Shown here one piece after another: positions 11,701 through 24,398 of a stretch of DNA of 64,000 nucleotides. Location: NCBI RefSeq assembly GCF_901709675.1, contig NC_051094.1, positions 9,046,501 to 9,110,500 of the forward strand, in the 5' to 3' direction. The translations under genes were made by a program, and so were the position numbers. Each line of letters starts with the position of its first letter. The stretch's first letter is position 1. Source of the stretch: Syngnathus acus. Its lineage: Eukaryota; Chordata; Actinopteri; Syngnathiformes; Syngnathidae. The notes below the pieces were generated by a model, which searched no databases, was not told the DNA's origin, and was given only the letters and a program-made list of their open reading frames with translations.

Positions 11701-14700
11701 TAGTTTAAACCCACTCAACTGGAATGTGCAGTATAAATCATAATGCCTAGAGGTGGAGGAGGATGTTGATCCTCCACTGCTAATATTCACCTGTCAATCA
11801 TCTTATTTCAGAGGGAGCAGCCCTACTCTGAACAGGTAGAGTAAAGCTCCTCCCAACCAACTACACCTGATGGTGTGTATGTCTCACAGCTAAGCATGCC
11901 AGTTGCCTTTTTTTTTTTTTTTTTTTTTTTCCTCTCGTTCCTGTCAATTCAGAAACATTTGCCCTCAAGGACTGTTGCTGTATAACAAGTCCTTCCTTAA
12001 TTCTCCTTTTATAGCTGATCTTCTTCGAATGCAACGCTTCTCTCAACTTGTACATCGATACAGAGCTTTTTGGGAGGTTCGGCCGTTCCTCTTAAAAATC
12101 TCCTGCCAAAGATGTGATTGTCCTCAAATGTGGAGCGGAAGTTTTAATCTTGATAACAAATCATAATTCATGTCAAAATGGGAAATCCAAAATCCACGTG
12201 AGGGCGATTGTTCTTTTTTGTATTTAATATGCAAAAAAATGCAACTGCCTCAAATTCTTATTGTCATGGCTGTTAATGTTCTTCGTGTTTGTTTTTGACA
12301 AAGCACACATTTCTACTGGTGTGATCTGCTAGTCACCATCTGTCTTTATTTTTTTCCAGGGTTCCTGTCCCACTGAATGCCTCGGGCCAGTTAAAAATGC
12401 GACGGCAGAGCAGTGATCTCTTCCTGGAGGGAGCTTTGTCTCCACCTTGTCAACGCATGGGCGCTATGGTAGCGTTCCAGTGTTTTGACGATTTCAAAAG
12501 GTCCACCCTGTGTTCATTTTTCACATTTAGGAGGGATTTATGAGGCCATTGACTTCATATGTATTATTTCTTTTGCAGGAACTTTGATGAAGTTCTCTCC
12601 AGTTTTGCAGAGCCTCTCTCGGAGAACCAGCCGTTTTTAGAATCCTGCTCCAGTCTTTTTGAAGATGAGAATTCTAAGGTGAGTACTTTTGTTGTCAGTT
12701 TGGATTTTATTTATTTTTTTCTTCCCACTGGTGATACATCTTCTTGTTCCCGACAGAACACCAGGGAGAATCCAATCCACATCATTAATGTCTCAATAAA
12801 AAGAGCTGACACTGAGGATGATGACGACTTAGTTTCTGCCTTCACTTCTTTTGCCCAGTCAAAGGTCAGCTCATATACCGAAGTGGCTCTCAATCTTAAG
12901 TCATTCCAGAATTACTCAAATGTCATTTTATTTTCCTTAGAGATCATCCCTCTTTGAATACGGCATCAGAAGAATCACATTTTTGGTTGCACAGAAGGTA
13001 CATTTTCTCCAGTCGATGAATTTCATATACAAAACATTCGCCTCAAATGATTAGATGATTTTTAGAAAGTCTCATATTGGTTGACAGTTGCCACACAGTC
13101 AAAGGTTCTGGATACTCTGATTTCTTACCGTCTTCCGAAAAAATTGCATTTTAGGTTCTTTTTTAAGAACATATAACATAAGTTATACTTCTTCCTACGC
13201 CTTTTCAGACATGTGAATGTGACTTATGGTTCTTTTGCGGTTATATCTTTATTGCTACGCTTGTAGTTTGTGTGTATGGATGTGTGCATGTGTATGTGTA
13301 TATGTATATATATGTATATGTATATTTTTATATGTATATATATATATATGTATATGTATGTATGTAGGTATGTCTGTATGTGTATATATGTATATGCATG
13401 TATTTTGTCATGTCTTTTCATTGTGTACAATAATCTTATTCTTTTTTCACGTTTGAAATAAACGAAACGAAACGAAAATGGGTGTGAATAGTTGCTAACA
13501 TTTTATTTCTTTTCAACAGAGAGAGTTCCCCAAGTTCTTTACTTTCAGAGCACGAGATGGGGTACGTTTGTTTTTATCTTCTTTTTAACTCTTAAAGCAA
13601 GTGTGTTCCTTCTCTGATGAGGTCCTCCCCTTCTGTTTTCACGCACAGTTCCAGGAAGATCGGATCTACCGAAATCTGGAGCCAGCTTTAGCGTTTCAGC
13701 TGGAACTGAACCGCATGAGGAATTTTGACTTGACTGCCGTTCCCTGTGCCAACCACAAAATGCACCTCTACTTGGGAGCCGCTCGTGTTCAGGAGGGTGC
13801 CGAAGTTACAGATTACAGATTCTTCATCCGAGCTATTATTCGCCACTCTGATCTGATAACAAAGGCAAGAGGCTGTTGACAAAAAAAGCCCAAACTAGAT
13901 ATAGATATTATCCTATTTAATGTTTTATTGGGATTGTGTTGTGCAAATTAGGAAGCGTCTTTTGAGTATCTTCAGAATGAGGGAGAACGACTTTTGCTGG
14001 AGGCCATGGATGAGTTGGAGGTGGCTTTCAGTAACACAACCGTTCGTACCGACTGCAACCACATCTTCCTCAACTTTGTCCCCACCGTCATTATGGACCC
14101 ATCGAAAGTGAGTGCGCTGCACGTCTCTGCAACCGGATACATACATACATACATGCGTATCTGCTTTTGTTTCTCAGATCGAGGAGTCGGTCCGTTCCAT
14201 GGTGATGCGCTACGGAAGCCGACTTTGGAAGCTGCGTGTCCTGCAAGCTGAGTTGAAAATCAACATTCGCCTGACTCCCACTGGGCCCGCCATCCCTATT
14301 CGTCTTTTTTTGACAAACGAGTCTGGCTATTACTTGGACATCAGTCTGTATAAGGAAGTTACTGACCCAGGTTCTGGACAGGTACGGTTTTCATCAGTGA
14401 TATATATTAAATGTATAAATCTTGATTCACTTGATTTATTCCCTGTCATTTCCCTCTCTAGATTATGTTCCAGTCTTATGGAGACAAACAAGGACCTCTA
14501 CAAGGCATGTTGATCAACACTCCTTATGTTACCAAAGACTTGCTGCAGGCCAAACGTTTCCAGGCTCAAACTCTGGGCACAACATACGTCTATGACTTCC
14601 CGGAGATGTTCAAGCAGGTCCTGTTACAACACTGCTCAACTTGAATGTTGTCATTCCTTTTTTTCCCCCCTGTTCTCGCTCACATTATAATCATTCTATA

Positions 14701-17700
14701 GGCACTATTTAAGCAGTGGGGTCCAGGAGACAAATATCCAAAAGATATGCTAATGTGCACTGAGCTGGTTCTGGACCCAGAAGGTCGTCTGGTGCAACTC
14801 AACCGCCTGCCTGGAGACAATGATGTAAGATTGACATCCGGCGGAATACATTACGTCAGTGTGAATATTTCCTCGTATTTCTCTTTGCCAGGTGGGAATA
14901 GTTGCTTTCAAGATGAAGATGAAGACGCCAGAATATCCAGAAGGTCGAGACATCGTCGTCATCTGTAACGACATCACCCACATGATCGGGTCGTTTGGAC
15001 CTCAGGAAGATGAGCTGTTCCTCAGGGCCTCGGAGTTGGCAAGAGCTGAGGGAATCCCTCGTATTTATATTGCCGCCAACAGTGGAGCGCGCATTGGTCT
15101 CGCTGAGGAGATCAGACACATGTTCCAAGTAGCCTGGACAGACCCCTCCGACCCCTACAAGGTGAGGGCCTGCTGGCATTCGCTGGGTTCCAGTTGAGGA
15201 ACTAGCCCAAACACCCAAAAACATCCTTTATTTGTCCCCAGGAGTCATATTGAGTCATGTGACGTATGTGTCTCTCTTTAGGGCTTTAAATATCTTTACC
15301 TGACACCACATGACTATACACGCATCAGTGCCACCAATTCTGTGCACTGCCACCATGTGGAAGAAGGAGGGGAGTCAAGGTATGAGAAACGAAATATGTT
15401 TGACTTTTAGAGCACCTTTTCTATTTGTATCTTTTCTCATGTTCATTGCTACGATTGCTGTTTTCCCAGGTACATCCTCACTGACATCATTGGGAAGGAT
15501 GAAGGTCTTGGGGTTGAGAACCTGCGAGGTTCAGGCACCATTGCCGGAGAATCCGCTCAGGCCTATGACGAAATCATTACAATCAGTATGGTGAGGTTGC
15601 ATAGCAGATGTGTACAATGAGACAATAGCATTTTTCGTCACCCCAGGTTTGATTCGTTTGTGCTCTTCCAGGTGACCTGCCGCGCCATTGGAATCGGGGC
15701 ATATTTGGTACGTTTGGGCCAGAGGGTGATCCAGGTGGAGAACTCTCACATTATCCTGACCGGAGCAAGTGCGCTCAACAAGGTTGGTGTGTCTAAATGT
15801 AGTTTTGGAGACTGATACAGTTCCTCTTAAAAGAATTAACTTTTAATTCAGCAGTGTGAGAGGTTTAAGTAAGGCCTGGATTTTGCAGGTTCTGGGCAGA
15901 GAGGTCTACGCCTCCAACAACCAGCTGGGCGGCATCCAGATCATGCACAACAATGGCGTCACACACACTACTGTGCCAGATGATTTTGAGGGCGTTGTCA
16001 CCATCCTCCAGTGGCTCTCCTACATGCCGAAGGTCCCGCCGAGTGATACAAATTCTTCTGTTTCCGTGGTAACCATTTGTGTCACTCATAAGTGATTGTC
16101 TCCTCTTCTGACAGAACAACAACTCGTCCGTGCCCGTTGTACCAACCACAGATCCTGTTGATAGAGAGATTGACTTCACTCCCACAAAAGCACCATATGA
16201 CCCCCGATGGATGCTGGTCGGGAGACCCCACCCTAGTGAGCATTGAGAAAGAAAACAAGCCCTGTTAATTATTTAATACACACATTTATTTTTTATTTTT
16301 TATTTTTTTAACCATTCATAGCAGTGAGAGGTGCATGGCAGAGTGGATTCTTCGATCATGGCTCTTTCATGGAGATCATGGGCTCCTGGGCTCAGACTGT
16401 CGTAGTGGGCAGAGCACGGTAAAGCTCATGTCATAATAATGCATAAAGTATTGTATAATGTGTGTAAAGCGATTGTTAATTGCTGGCTGAAATGGTACAG
16501 GTTAGGAGGGATCCCCCTTGGTGTCATTGCTGTGGAAACACGCACTGTTGAGTTAACTGTACCGGCTGATCCGGCCAACTTGGATTCAGAATCCAAAGTG
16601 AGTATCCATGGGAACATTGTCCCCATCGCCATTCACAATATTACGCATTGATGTACTATAAATGAGATGAATACTCTGTTTTGTAAGATGCTCAATGTGG
16701 TTATAACGCTACCTCCTGATATACTGCTTTGTCAACATTCACTCAATTCAACATAATGATCTGTGTTAAATTTCAGGTTCTGCAACAGGCAGGTCAAGTG
16801 TGGTTTCCCGATTCAGCCTTTAAAACAGCTCAGGCCATTTGTGACTTCAACCGGGAGCGTCTGCCTCTCATGGTGTTTGCCAACTGGAGAGGCTTCTCCG
16901 GTGGAATGAAAGGTATATTGCGGAAAATTTGCATTATGTCCAAAACATGGTGGAATGCTTCATCATTCACTATTGTTTCCGTTCCTTCTCCCAGATATGT
17001 ATGACCAGATATTAAAGTTTGGGGCTTACATCGTGGATGCCCTTCATGGCTTCCATCAGCCTGTGCTGGTGTACATTCCACCACATGCCGAATTGAGAGG
17101 AGGCTCCTGGGTTGTCATTGACCCCACCATTAACCCTCTGTGCATGGAGCTATATGCTGACAGAGAGAGCAGGTGCACAACTTATTTGACCTCATGTGAA
17201 GATGCTTGAAACACGTGTGTACGTATACTGAATGCTCATCAATAGTCTTGTCTCATGAAATGAATCTGTCCAGAGGTGGCGTGCTGGAAGCTGAAGGCAC
17301 AGTGGAGATCAAATTCAAGAAAAAGGATCTGCTGAAAACCATGCGAAGACTGGACTCCGTCTATGCTGGTCTGGTTGAGAAGCTTGGTAAGTGTTTTTTT
17401 TTTTTTGTTTTCAATGTAATACAAACTGAGCGCACATTTTCCCCCCACCCCGCACATATTTTTATTTAATTGTTGACATTCGTGTGTATTTTGAAGCGTC
17501 TCTAGATCTGCCCGAGAAGCAATGCAGAGACTTGGAAGCAAAGCTCAAGGCAAGAGAAGAATTCCTGTTGCCCATTTACCACCAGGTGGCAGTGCAGTTT
17601 GTGGATCTTCACGATACTCCTGGCAGGATGCAGGAGAAAGGGGTCATCAATGTGAGTACATAGGCTACCTTTGTCCAAAGTCTGATGAAATGCTTCTAAC

Positions 17701-18617
17701 ACTTTTCCAGGCCTCTGACCCTTCGAAAATATACTCTTGCACACACTCCAGAAATACTTTTCAACAGACAAAAATATACAGTTTGTTCTTTTTGCACCCC
17801 AAAATGGTCCATTCAACTCTACTTTATATATATGTTTAAAAAATGTTGTACTTTAATATGAATTATAGAGTTCACTCTGGCTTTCAGGATATTTTAGATT
17901 GGAAGAATGCACGGCCTTTCTTCTACTGGCGTCTGCGGCGTCTCCTGTCGGAGCAGGAGGTAAAGTACGAGATTCTCCAGGCCAACAAAGACCTCAGTGA
18001 CGGACACATGCAGTCCATGCTGCGCCGCTGGTTTGTCGAAACCGAGGGAACTGTCAAGGTTGGTGACTGCAACATATGTACTTTATGGCGTTTACCTACC
18101 CTGACACACAAGTCATCTCATATTGTTTAAAGCGTCTTCCAAAAAGAAATGTCATACAGGCATGTGAGATTTAAATGTCTAGTCAATATCAACAACCAGT
18201 TTGTGCTTCTGAATTCCCCTCCAGGCATACCTGTGGGATAATAACCAAGCAGTAGTCGAATGGCTTGAAAAGCACTGGTCCAAAGAGGATGGCACTCGAT
18301 CTGCCATCCGGGAGAATATTAAGTACCTAAAAAGGGAAAACGCCTTGAAACATATCCGCAGGTATGCATGCACACACACCGCAGATTAGCATTAGCATAA
18401 TCAAGACCAAATTGTCTTGGTGAGCAGAAATAGTAAATGTATGCTTTGGATTTAACATTTGCCGCCTGGTTTCTTTTGCTCTTGTCAAAGTCTGGTTGAG
18501 TCCAACCCTGACGTCGCCATGGACTGCATCATCCACATGAGCCAGAATATTACTGCATCACAGAGGGCCAAGCTTTCTCATCTGCTTGCTACCATGGACA
18601 ACAGCAACACCAACTGA
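2720..18617 (+). CDS. acacb: Acetyl-CoA carboxylase 2 (beta), 52 coding exons, 2398 aa
   Basis: Carboxylates acetyl-CoA to malonyl-CoA. ACC2 sits on the mitochondrial outer membrane and its product blocks CPT1 fatty-acid import. Exons: 2720-3189, 5329-5461, 5598-5736, 5817-5926, 5991-6072, 6141-6239, 6734-6843, 6930-7040, 7129-7338, 7417-7587, 7679-7840, 7914-8077, 8151-8301, 8380-8483, 8576-8657, 8733-8878, 8953-9103, 9185-9319, 9417-9563, 9644-9832, 10314-10414, 10503-10591, 10661-10785, 10856-10969, 11043-11156, 11220-11309, 11394-11512, 12360-12500, 12579-12678, 12757-12864, 12941-12997, 13520-13561, 13649-13864, 13952-14107, 14178-14381, 14462-14617, 14702-14824, 14892-15161, 15282-15379, 15470-15590, 15672-15782, 15889-16032, 16115-16235, 16322-16418, 16501-16597, 16777-16912, 16995-17172, 17274-17386, 17497-17651, 17888-18058, 18225-18361, 18491-18617. 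Seen: hydrophobic N-terminal anchor [17 protein letters not shown], typical of ACC2 rather than ACC1; AMPK-type site IKPSMSGL (Ser161); ATP-grasp loop GGGGKG; biotin motif VMKM with Lys868; then the central and carboxyltransferase domains. Introns at 9320 and 13865 use GC donors. The N-terminal linker is shorter than in human ACC2 (2458 aa). Confidence 0.97.
8519..8540. repeat. (AAT)n short tandem repeat
   Basis: Seven AAT units in the ACACB intron between exons 14 and 15, 36 bp before the acceptor. Confidence 0.85.
13266..13405. repeat. (TATG)n/(TG)n microsatellite in an ACACB intron
   Basis: Imperfect TATG, TGTG and TATA units lie in the 522-bp intron before exon 32. It opens long spurious reading frames on both strands, which are not genes. 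Confidence 0.9.
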
Positions 18618-19402
18618 ACTGCGGGACCTTTTTAAGGCTTGTATTATTGTAAAATGGGAACTAAGTGCTTCCAGTTACACTCGCACTTTTAAGAGTGCAA
18701 TTTAGGGAATTGGATTTATGAACCTATTTTTTTGAAATAGTCTTGAAGTCCACTTCTTTAAAATACCATAACGTGACTTGTCAATTTAATAATCTTGCAA
18801 GGACATTTCAGTTGGATATCCAAAGACCATTTCAGTCTAGAATTTCACGTTTGGTTGACAAACTGCTGCTTTTCTACATGCATCATACCACTGTTACTTT
18901 TGCAGCTTACACAGAGCTTTGTATTTATATTTGAGGTAGGTGCTGTCGTACAAAGCAGTCATTTGCTGATAATCGTGTAAACATTCATGTCGGAATGCGT
19001 AGTGCTAATCTAGCAAAATAAGTATTTTAGTATATGTAGTACAAGGGTCCTAATCATTTTCATTGATTTGTAATTCTACAAATCCAACATGACTTTGAAT
19101 GTTTTTTTTTTTTAAATGAAAGAACACATTTCATATTTTGTTAAAGTTTTGCTTTCAAGTGGTGGAATCGGTCCGGTTTCCCTTTCACGTGGCTAACGTA
19201 CCAAATTTATTTAATACAGATATCTAGAGTTGTGTTTGACTGCTTTTTTTCCCCTGTATATCACGGCCTTGATGGACTTCAAGTTGCCGCTAAGAGTTTA
19301 TCATTTCATATGAATGTATATTAGCTCACACGCACCTTTGTCATCTTGACAACAAATGTGTTAATAAATGTCACCGATTTATTTTTGGCAAAAGAAACGT
19401 AT
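18618..19402. other. ACACB 3' UTR and the ACACB/FOXN4 convergent junction
   Basis: AT-rich sequence without coding potential. Bases 18618 to about 19385 are most simply the ACACB 3' UTR, ending after an AATAAA at 19363-19368. FOXN4 comes in from the other side. Confidence 0.6.
19363..19368 (+). terminator. Poly(A) signal, probably ACACB
   Basis: Canonical AATAAA about 750 bp past the ACACB stop codon, in AT-rich sequence. It is the best plus-strand candidate before FOXN4. Confidence 0.5.
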
Positions 19403-19408
19403 TTTATT
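19403..19408 (-). terminator. Poly(A) signal, probably FOXN4
   Basis: Plus-strand TTTATT reads AATAAA on the FOXN4 strand, about 520 bp past its stop codon. A second copy is at 19378-19383. Confidence 0.45.
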
Positions 19409-19924
19409 TACCCATTCATTTTTCCAGTGGAACATAAAAACACATCTAATATTCCATCCAACATGTAAATCACATATGTAAGGTGTCAAATCAGAATTAC
19501 AAAGTGATGGCACGTGTCAGCATTTTGGAATGAAGTTGGGTAAATGTCGTCAAAAGAAAGCTTTTCTGTGGTAATAGCCATTTGAACATTCAGATATATA
19601 CAGCAAAAGGTTGACAAGTGGTCAATTTCCCCAGCTGCCTTTTTGATATATAAATATAAATAAAACAACACAGCAATAAGGTCTATCACAGTACAGCAGA
19701 CAAGAGACAAAACTACAGTAAGGGCTTTCAAACACAAAATGAGCAGGATGAAAAACATGACAGTTCCTCCACAAAACCTTCTTGGAAGTGTCTGGTTTTT
19801 TTTTTAAGTGAGCAATTTTCTTGTGGACTTCCCAACAACTCATATTTTTGATAGTTCCCGGCTGATTTGTACTTCAGAATCTTTCCAGTTGGTATTCCGT
19901 CAGAAATCCTTCGCCTGTGTTGTT

Positions 19925-22900
19925 CTAAAGCAGGACGATGGGTTTGCTGTTGGCCGGTGAGCCCATGTACTGGGAGGAGAGGCTTTCCTGTGACGTGTAC
20001 GACGTGTACAGACCCGTCACTTGTACGTCTGACAGCGGTGGGTTTGCGGCGGCAGGAGGGAGGCTGCTCCCCAAATCACAGTCTGATAGTCGCAATGGGG
20101 AGTTACTGAAGGTGCCCAATGCATCCAGGTTAAAGCTGTCGTCCTTCATTTCCTCCCAAAGGTTACCTGAGGTCAGAGTGATTGATCACGTCAAGGAATG
20201 TTAACATGCAAACATAGTTATGACTGTTGTTGCTACATCATCTGCTCTACATCTTTAGTCTTTGACATTTGAAAACAATTAATTGACAGACTAAAATACA
20301 TTTTGGATTGTGAACACAATCACGGATGGATGGATATTTATATAGACATATGGTTATTTATTTATGATTGATTACTGTCTCAATATTATGTGAACTTTCA
20401 CTTCTTCCACTCCTTTATTATTGTTTATTGTAATTTATGCTCTTATTTCTGTTTTCAGTGATTTTAGCTTTCAAACAGAAAAGCAGGGTTTACCTTGAAG
20501 GGCAAAATCCATGATGCTGGGGTCCAGTGCGTCCACTTCTGTGTGGCTGTCTACGTGAACGCTGTAAAAGTCATCAGGAGGCTTGCCGGGTTGTTGTGTT
20601 AGCGGACTATGCGAGAGGTCGGGCACGGCGTGGAGGGGAGGCGTTTGTGCCGGGGCCGGGGACATGGGCGCCAAACGGGCTTGGGCCTGCAGCTGGGCTT
20701 GGATCTGATGGTGCTGGTGCATGGGTAAACACGGCAGGGAGAGGGTCACGATAGGCTGGGGCTGCTGCATCTGGGCCGTCAGCGAAAGGCCCGTCGGACA
20801 GCCGGGCAGCCGGGTCATGATGGGTTCCATTGGCTTCCGTCTGCAGTTCTCTGGCCGGTCCGTGATCAGTTTGTCCAGCTCATCTGAAAAGCAGGTGAAT
20901 CATTTTGAGTACAATTGCCGACTTGAACGTTGTCAGTGAATTTGTCGGTAAGTCCCTGACCTGGATTGGCCATACTGCGGCGGATGGCTGGGAGATCCTT
21001 GCGTTTCCACTTCTGCATCTCTTCCTCCATCTTGTCAATTTTGGCCGGGTTCAGCGCCCACAGACAACCCTTTCGGGACGAGCTACTCGTCTTGTTCTCC
21101 ACTTTCTCAAAGCATTTGTTTAAAGACAGGTTGTGCCGGACTGAATTCTTCCATCCGTCCGGGGCCGTCTGCGTGGAAAGAGTCGTGTGAGCGGCACCTT
21201 CGTTCATGATTTTGTTCACAATTGAGGAAACTGTGTGTATGTACCTTGAAATAAGGAAAGTGTTCCTTCATAAAGCTATAGATCTCGCTGACTGGAAGGC
21301 TGCCTGTTTTGCTGTTCTTCAGAGCCATGGCAATCAAACAGCTGAAGAGAGAAAGAAGTTGCGAATGAAGCGGTGAGCAAAAAGGGTCACTTGTGATGCT
21401 TGAGGACCAACCTGTACGAGTAGATGGGTTTGGGGAAACATTTTGGCTGCAGGTCCTGTTCTTGTGGTGCCAGGCGAGATTGTGAAAATAGACTTTGGTT
21501 GGTGAAAGAGACATTGCTGTACAGCCCGCCTGTTGAGCACTAATGCAAAAAGACAATCACAATATTGTCACTGATGTCTTCGGATGTCCCAAAATGAATG
21601 TTTGGGCTTTTAAGAAGTGTTCAATAAGTGGCGGGTTCTTCCATTTGAGTGTGTTACCTGTTGTCCAGTTTGGGTTAGCGAGTACACCTGCTGTGGTGCC
21701 GACTGGTATACCGAGGTGGGGCACTGGTACCCCGGTGAGGGCATCCCGTTGATGGGAAACGGAGACATCTGCGTGAAAAAATTGCACACCTTAAAGTCTT
21801 GAATGGCTCAGAGCATGCAGTTGGACTCACTGCTCCACTGTGGGTGCTGATGATGCTGATTCCCAGTGGGCTGTGCTGCATGTTGCTTTGCAGGTGGAGC
21901 ATGGAGGACTGAGCTCCTGTCATGGCCATGCTGCTCAGTTGGGCTTTAAGGAGCAGAATGTTGAACATTTTCTAATTAAATATGATGTGACCAATCAGAG
22001 AGGTGAAGATTTTTTGATTGTTTTGGAAATTGTCACCTCACCTGTCTGTTGCTCCAACAAGCTGCCCTGGGAGGGCCCATTACTGTGGCCGCGGCCATCC
22101 ACCATCTGCTGTAGTCGGGGAACGTCCACCGAGGTGAGCCACGACAGAGACTGCAGGTCCCCAGGGAGGTCCTCCTCCCTCAGTTGGGAGGGGTCCGTGG
22201 TCAGAAGCCTTCAGAGGGAAGGGGGAGGTTAGGGGATGGGAGGGAAGGGGAGGGGCCGACATAGCTGTCAGACCCAGCTCAAAGAGCACAGGTTGCATTT
22301 ACATATAAACTCCAAAGAGAACATTTTTATCTCTCTAAGTCAGAAGCCTCAGCTGCTCCGTGAAGCTGGGTTCCAGTGTAAGTGTATTAGCTGTGCCCTC
22401 CAGGGTTTAGCATATAAGAAGATTAGCTACTGGTGTTAATTCGTCGGCAACTGTTTTAATCAACAACCAGGGAGTTAAACAAATCCTATTCAGAAGAAAT
22501 CATCTGTCCCATTGTTGTAGGAACGACACACAGTGAAGTATAAATATTGGCAATGCATCAAATTTAAAAAAATGGTAACCCAAGAAAACAACTGTTATAC
22601 ATTGCAAGACTTTAAATGTTATTTTCATAGAATTATTGGGAATGTATTTTGGGTAGGTCTTTAATCTAACACAACTCTTGGGTCAATGGTTTTGAAATGC
22701 ATTTTTGAGATTTAATTTTTTTTTCCCAACTAATTTTAGTTTAAGCAGTGAACTACCATCTGCCAGTCATACTGTCTTTTATGTGGCCGACTTGGAAGCG
22801 AGAGAATGAAAAGAGAGGAATCCTCTTCAATCCTCTTCAGTCTCTCCTATGCACACACACGCACTAAGTGTTCAGGGGGGTTTGTAACAGGGGTCGCCAT

Positions 22901-24398
22901 GACAACATATAGTATTCACTTTGTGGGGACAGTGAAGCACTTCCCCCCCGCCCCCTTCACGCATGCACAAACCAAACCTATTTAAAAAAAAACGAAAATC
23001 AACCGTGTCAGGTGACCGCAACCCGGCCCTCATCATTGGCTGAATCATACGTAAACAACACATGAGATCGTTTGAAACACGGCACAGCAGCACATGTTGC
23101 CTGCAACAGTTGGCCTCGTCTATTGAAAAATGATCACCTATTGTGTCTCAAACGACAAATCTGCCCAGTGGCACGTGGCTCTATTGTCTTGGTCAGACCC
23201 TTCCTTGATTGTTTCTGTCATTTCTTTTCTTCGCCCCAGGCCCTTGCATTAATCTGCCGGTATGACAGGCCTCACATAAGAGGGACAAATAGGATACCAT
23301 CTGCTTCCCTGTCCCTTTCCAGCCTCCACCCTGGGTAAAACCACGCCCAACACCACACACGATACACCTCCTACATGAGGAAATCAACCAAGGGCCCCAG
23401 GGGGGTGCAAACGCAGTTTGAGGTCAGACTAGTTTGTGTGAGTGTGTGTGTTTATGTGTGTTGTGACCTGACATCACTCCAGACAGCACGCGTCGACTCC
23501 ACTCTTGTCATTGATTTGGAGTCTTTTGATGCACACAGTTAGTGACATTACTGATGTCATTGAATATTGTACTTGGAAATGTAAGATGTAAGAAAAAAAA
23601 CAATTGGACACATGTTCCAAAATGTTTAGTCATTCGTCATTCCCATATCATTACAATAATGACACATCAGTATAATAAAGTGTCGTTGGTCCTGCCACAC
23701 ACAATGTATTATGACCTAAAACTGTCCAAAATGCGGATTTTAAAAAAAAAAAAGGCACACAAGGGCCTTTCCAGCAGCCCTCTTCTTGTGCCACCAGCAA
23801 GCATAAAAAATTGCTCACTGATGCATAACATGTTGAACTGGTCTCTTCGTTTATCACCCGAGTCTTCCCAGAGGTTCAACAACACCAAATATTGAACCCC
23901 AAAGCCGCTCCCCCTCCCTCCCTTTCCCTCCCCTCTCGTCCTTGTCTAATTGGGAGCCACTTGTGCATGCGGGTCACCCAGAGAGCGCCCCATCTCCCCC
24001 TGAGCCGACGGCCCGAGAGGTTCAAGCTCTCCGTGTGCCGACAGCAGGAGTGTAAACAGAGCTGATGGTTTCTGACAGATCCATTCAGACTGAAAATCAT
24101 TTATTCTTCTCGTCTTTATTATCTTTTTTTTTCTTCCTTTTTTTCATTCATCCCACTCCCTTCCCCCATTTGTCGAAAAGAGCTCATACATGTGAGCATT
24201 GTGCTCCAAAGCAATTTGCTAATGCTTACACGGACAGTGTTCAGAACGTTCTAATCTCCAATTTGAAGATTTTGTTTTGTGTAATGCAAGTTTTAGTTTC
24301 AGTCAAGTACAGTCTTACCTATAGTCTTGTGGAGACGGATGATGGCCAGCATCCTCAATTATTCCCGACATCCTGGATGTAATTCCACCTTCTATCAT
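19925..24398 (-). CDS. foxn4: Forkhead box protein N4, 9 coding exons, 511 aa
   Basis: Forkhead transcription factor known to drive retinal amacrine/horizontal and V2 spinal interneuron fates. Coding exons in transcript order: 24398-24319, 22208-22042, 21943-21831, 21768-21658, 21539-21412, 21341-21245, 21168-20961, 20883-20494, 20166-19925; all phases match. The first exon starts [14 protein letters not shown], the FOXN4 N-terminus, and lies 2.1 kb away across intron 1. The winged-helix domain runs about residues 192-290, from [20 protein letters not shown] through the recognition helix [12 protein letters not shown] (238-249) to the lysine/arginine-rich wing. The C-terminal acidic part carries [20 protein letters not shown], a hallmark of FOXN1/FOXN4, and the protein ends KPIVLL. 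Human FOXN4 has 517 residues. The gene is transcribed toward ACACB, with the 7.9-kb gene-free region upstream. 5' UTR exons are not resolved; a donor-like site near 24918 on this strand could end one. Confidence 0.96.
22893..22906. promoter_or_regulatory. RFX/X-box-like motif in FOXN4 intron 1
   Basis: GTCGCCATGACAAC (its complement reads GTTGTCATGGCGAC) differs at three positions from the palindromic RFX consensus GTTRCCATGGYAAC. It lies in FOXN4 intron 1, about 700 bp upstream of coding exon 2. Occupancy is unknown. Confidence 0.25.

Noticed and set aside
13224-13461. Overlapping reading frames on both strands rich in Tyr, Ile, Cys and Met
   Set aside because: Translation of the TATG/TG microsatellite inside an ACACB intron; no gene.
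2720-18617. Assignment as ACACA (cytosolic ACC1)
   Set aside because: The N-terminal hydrophobic anchor and the FOXN4-MYO1H-KCTD10-UBE3B-MMAB-MVK neighbours fit ACACB.
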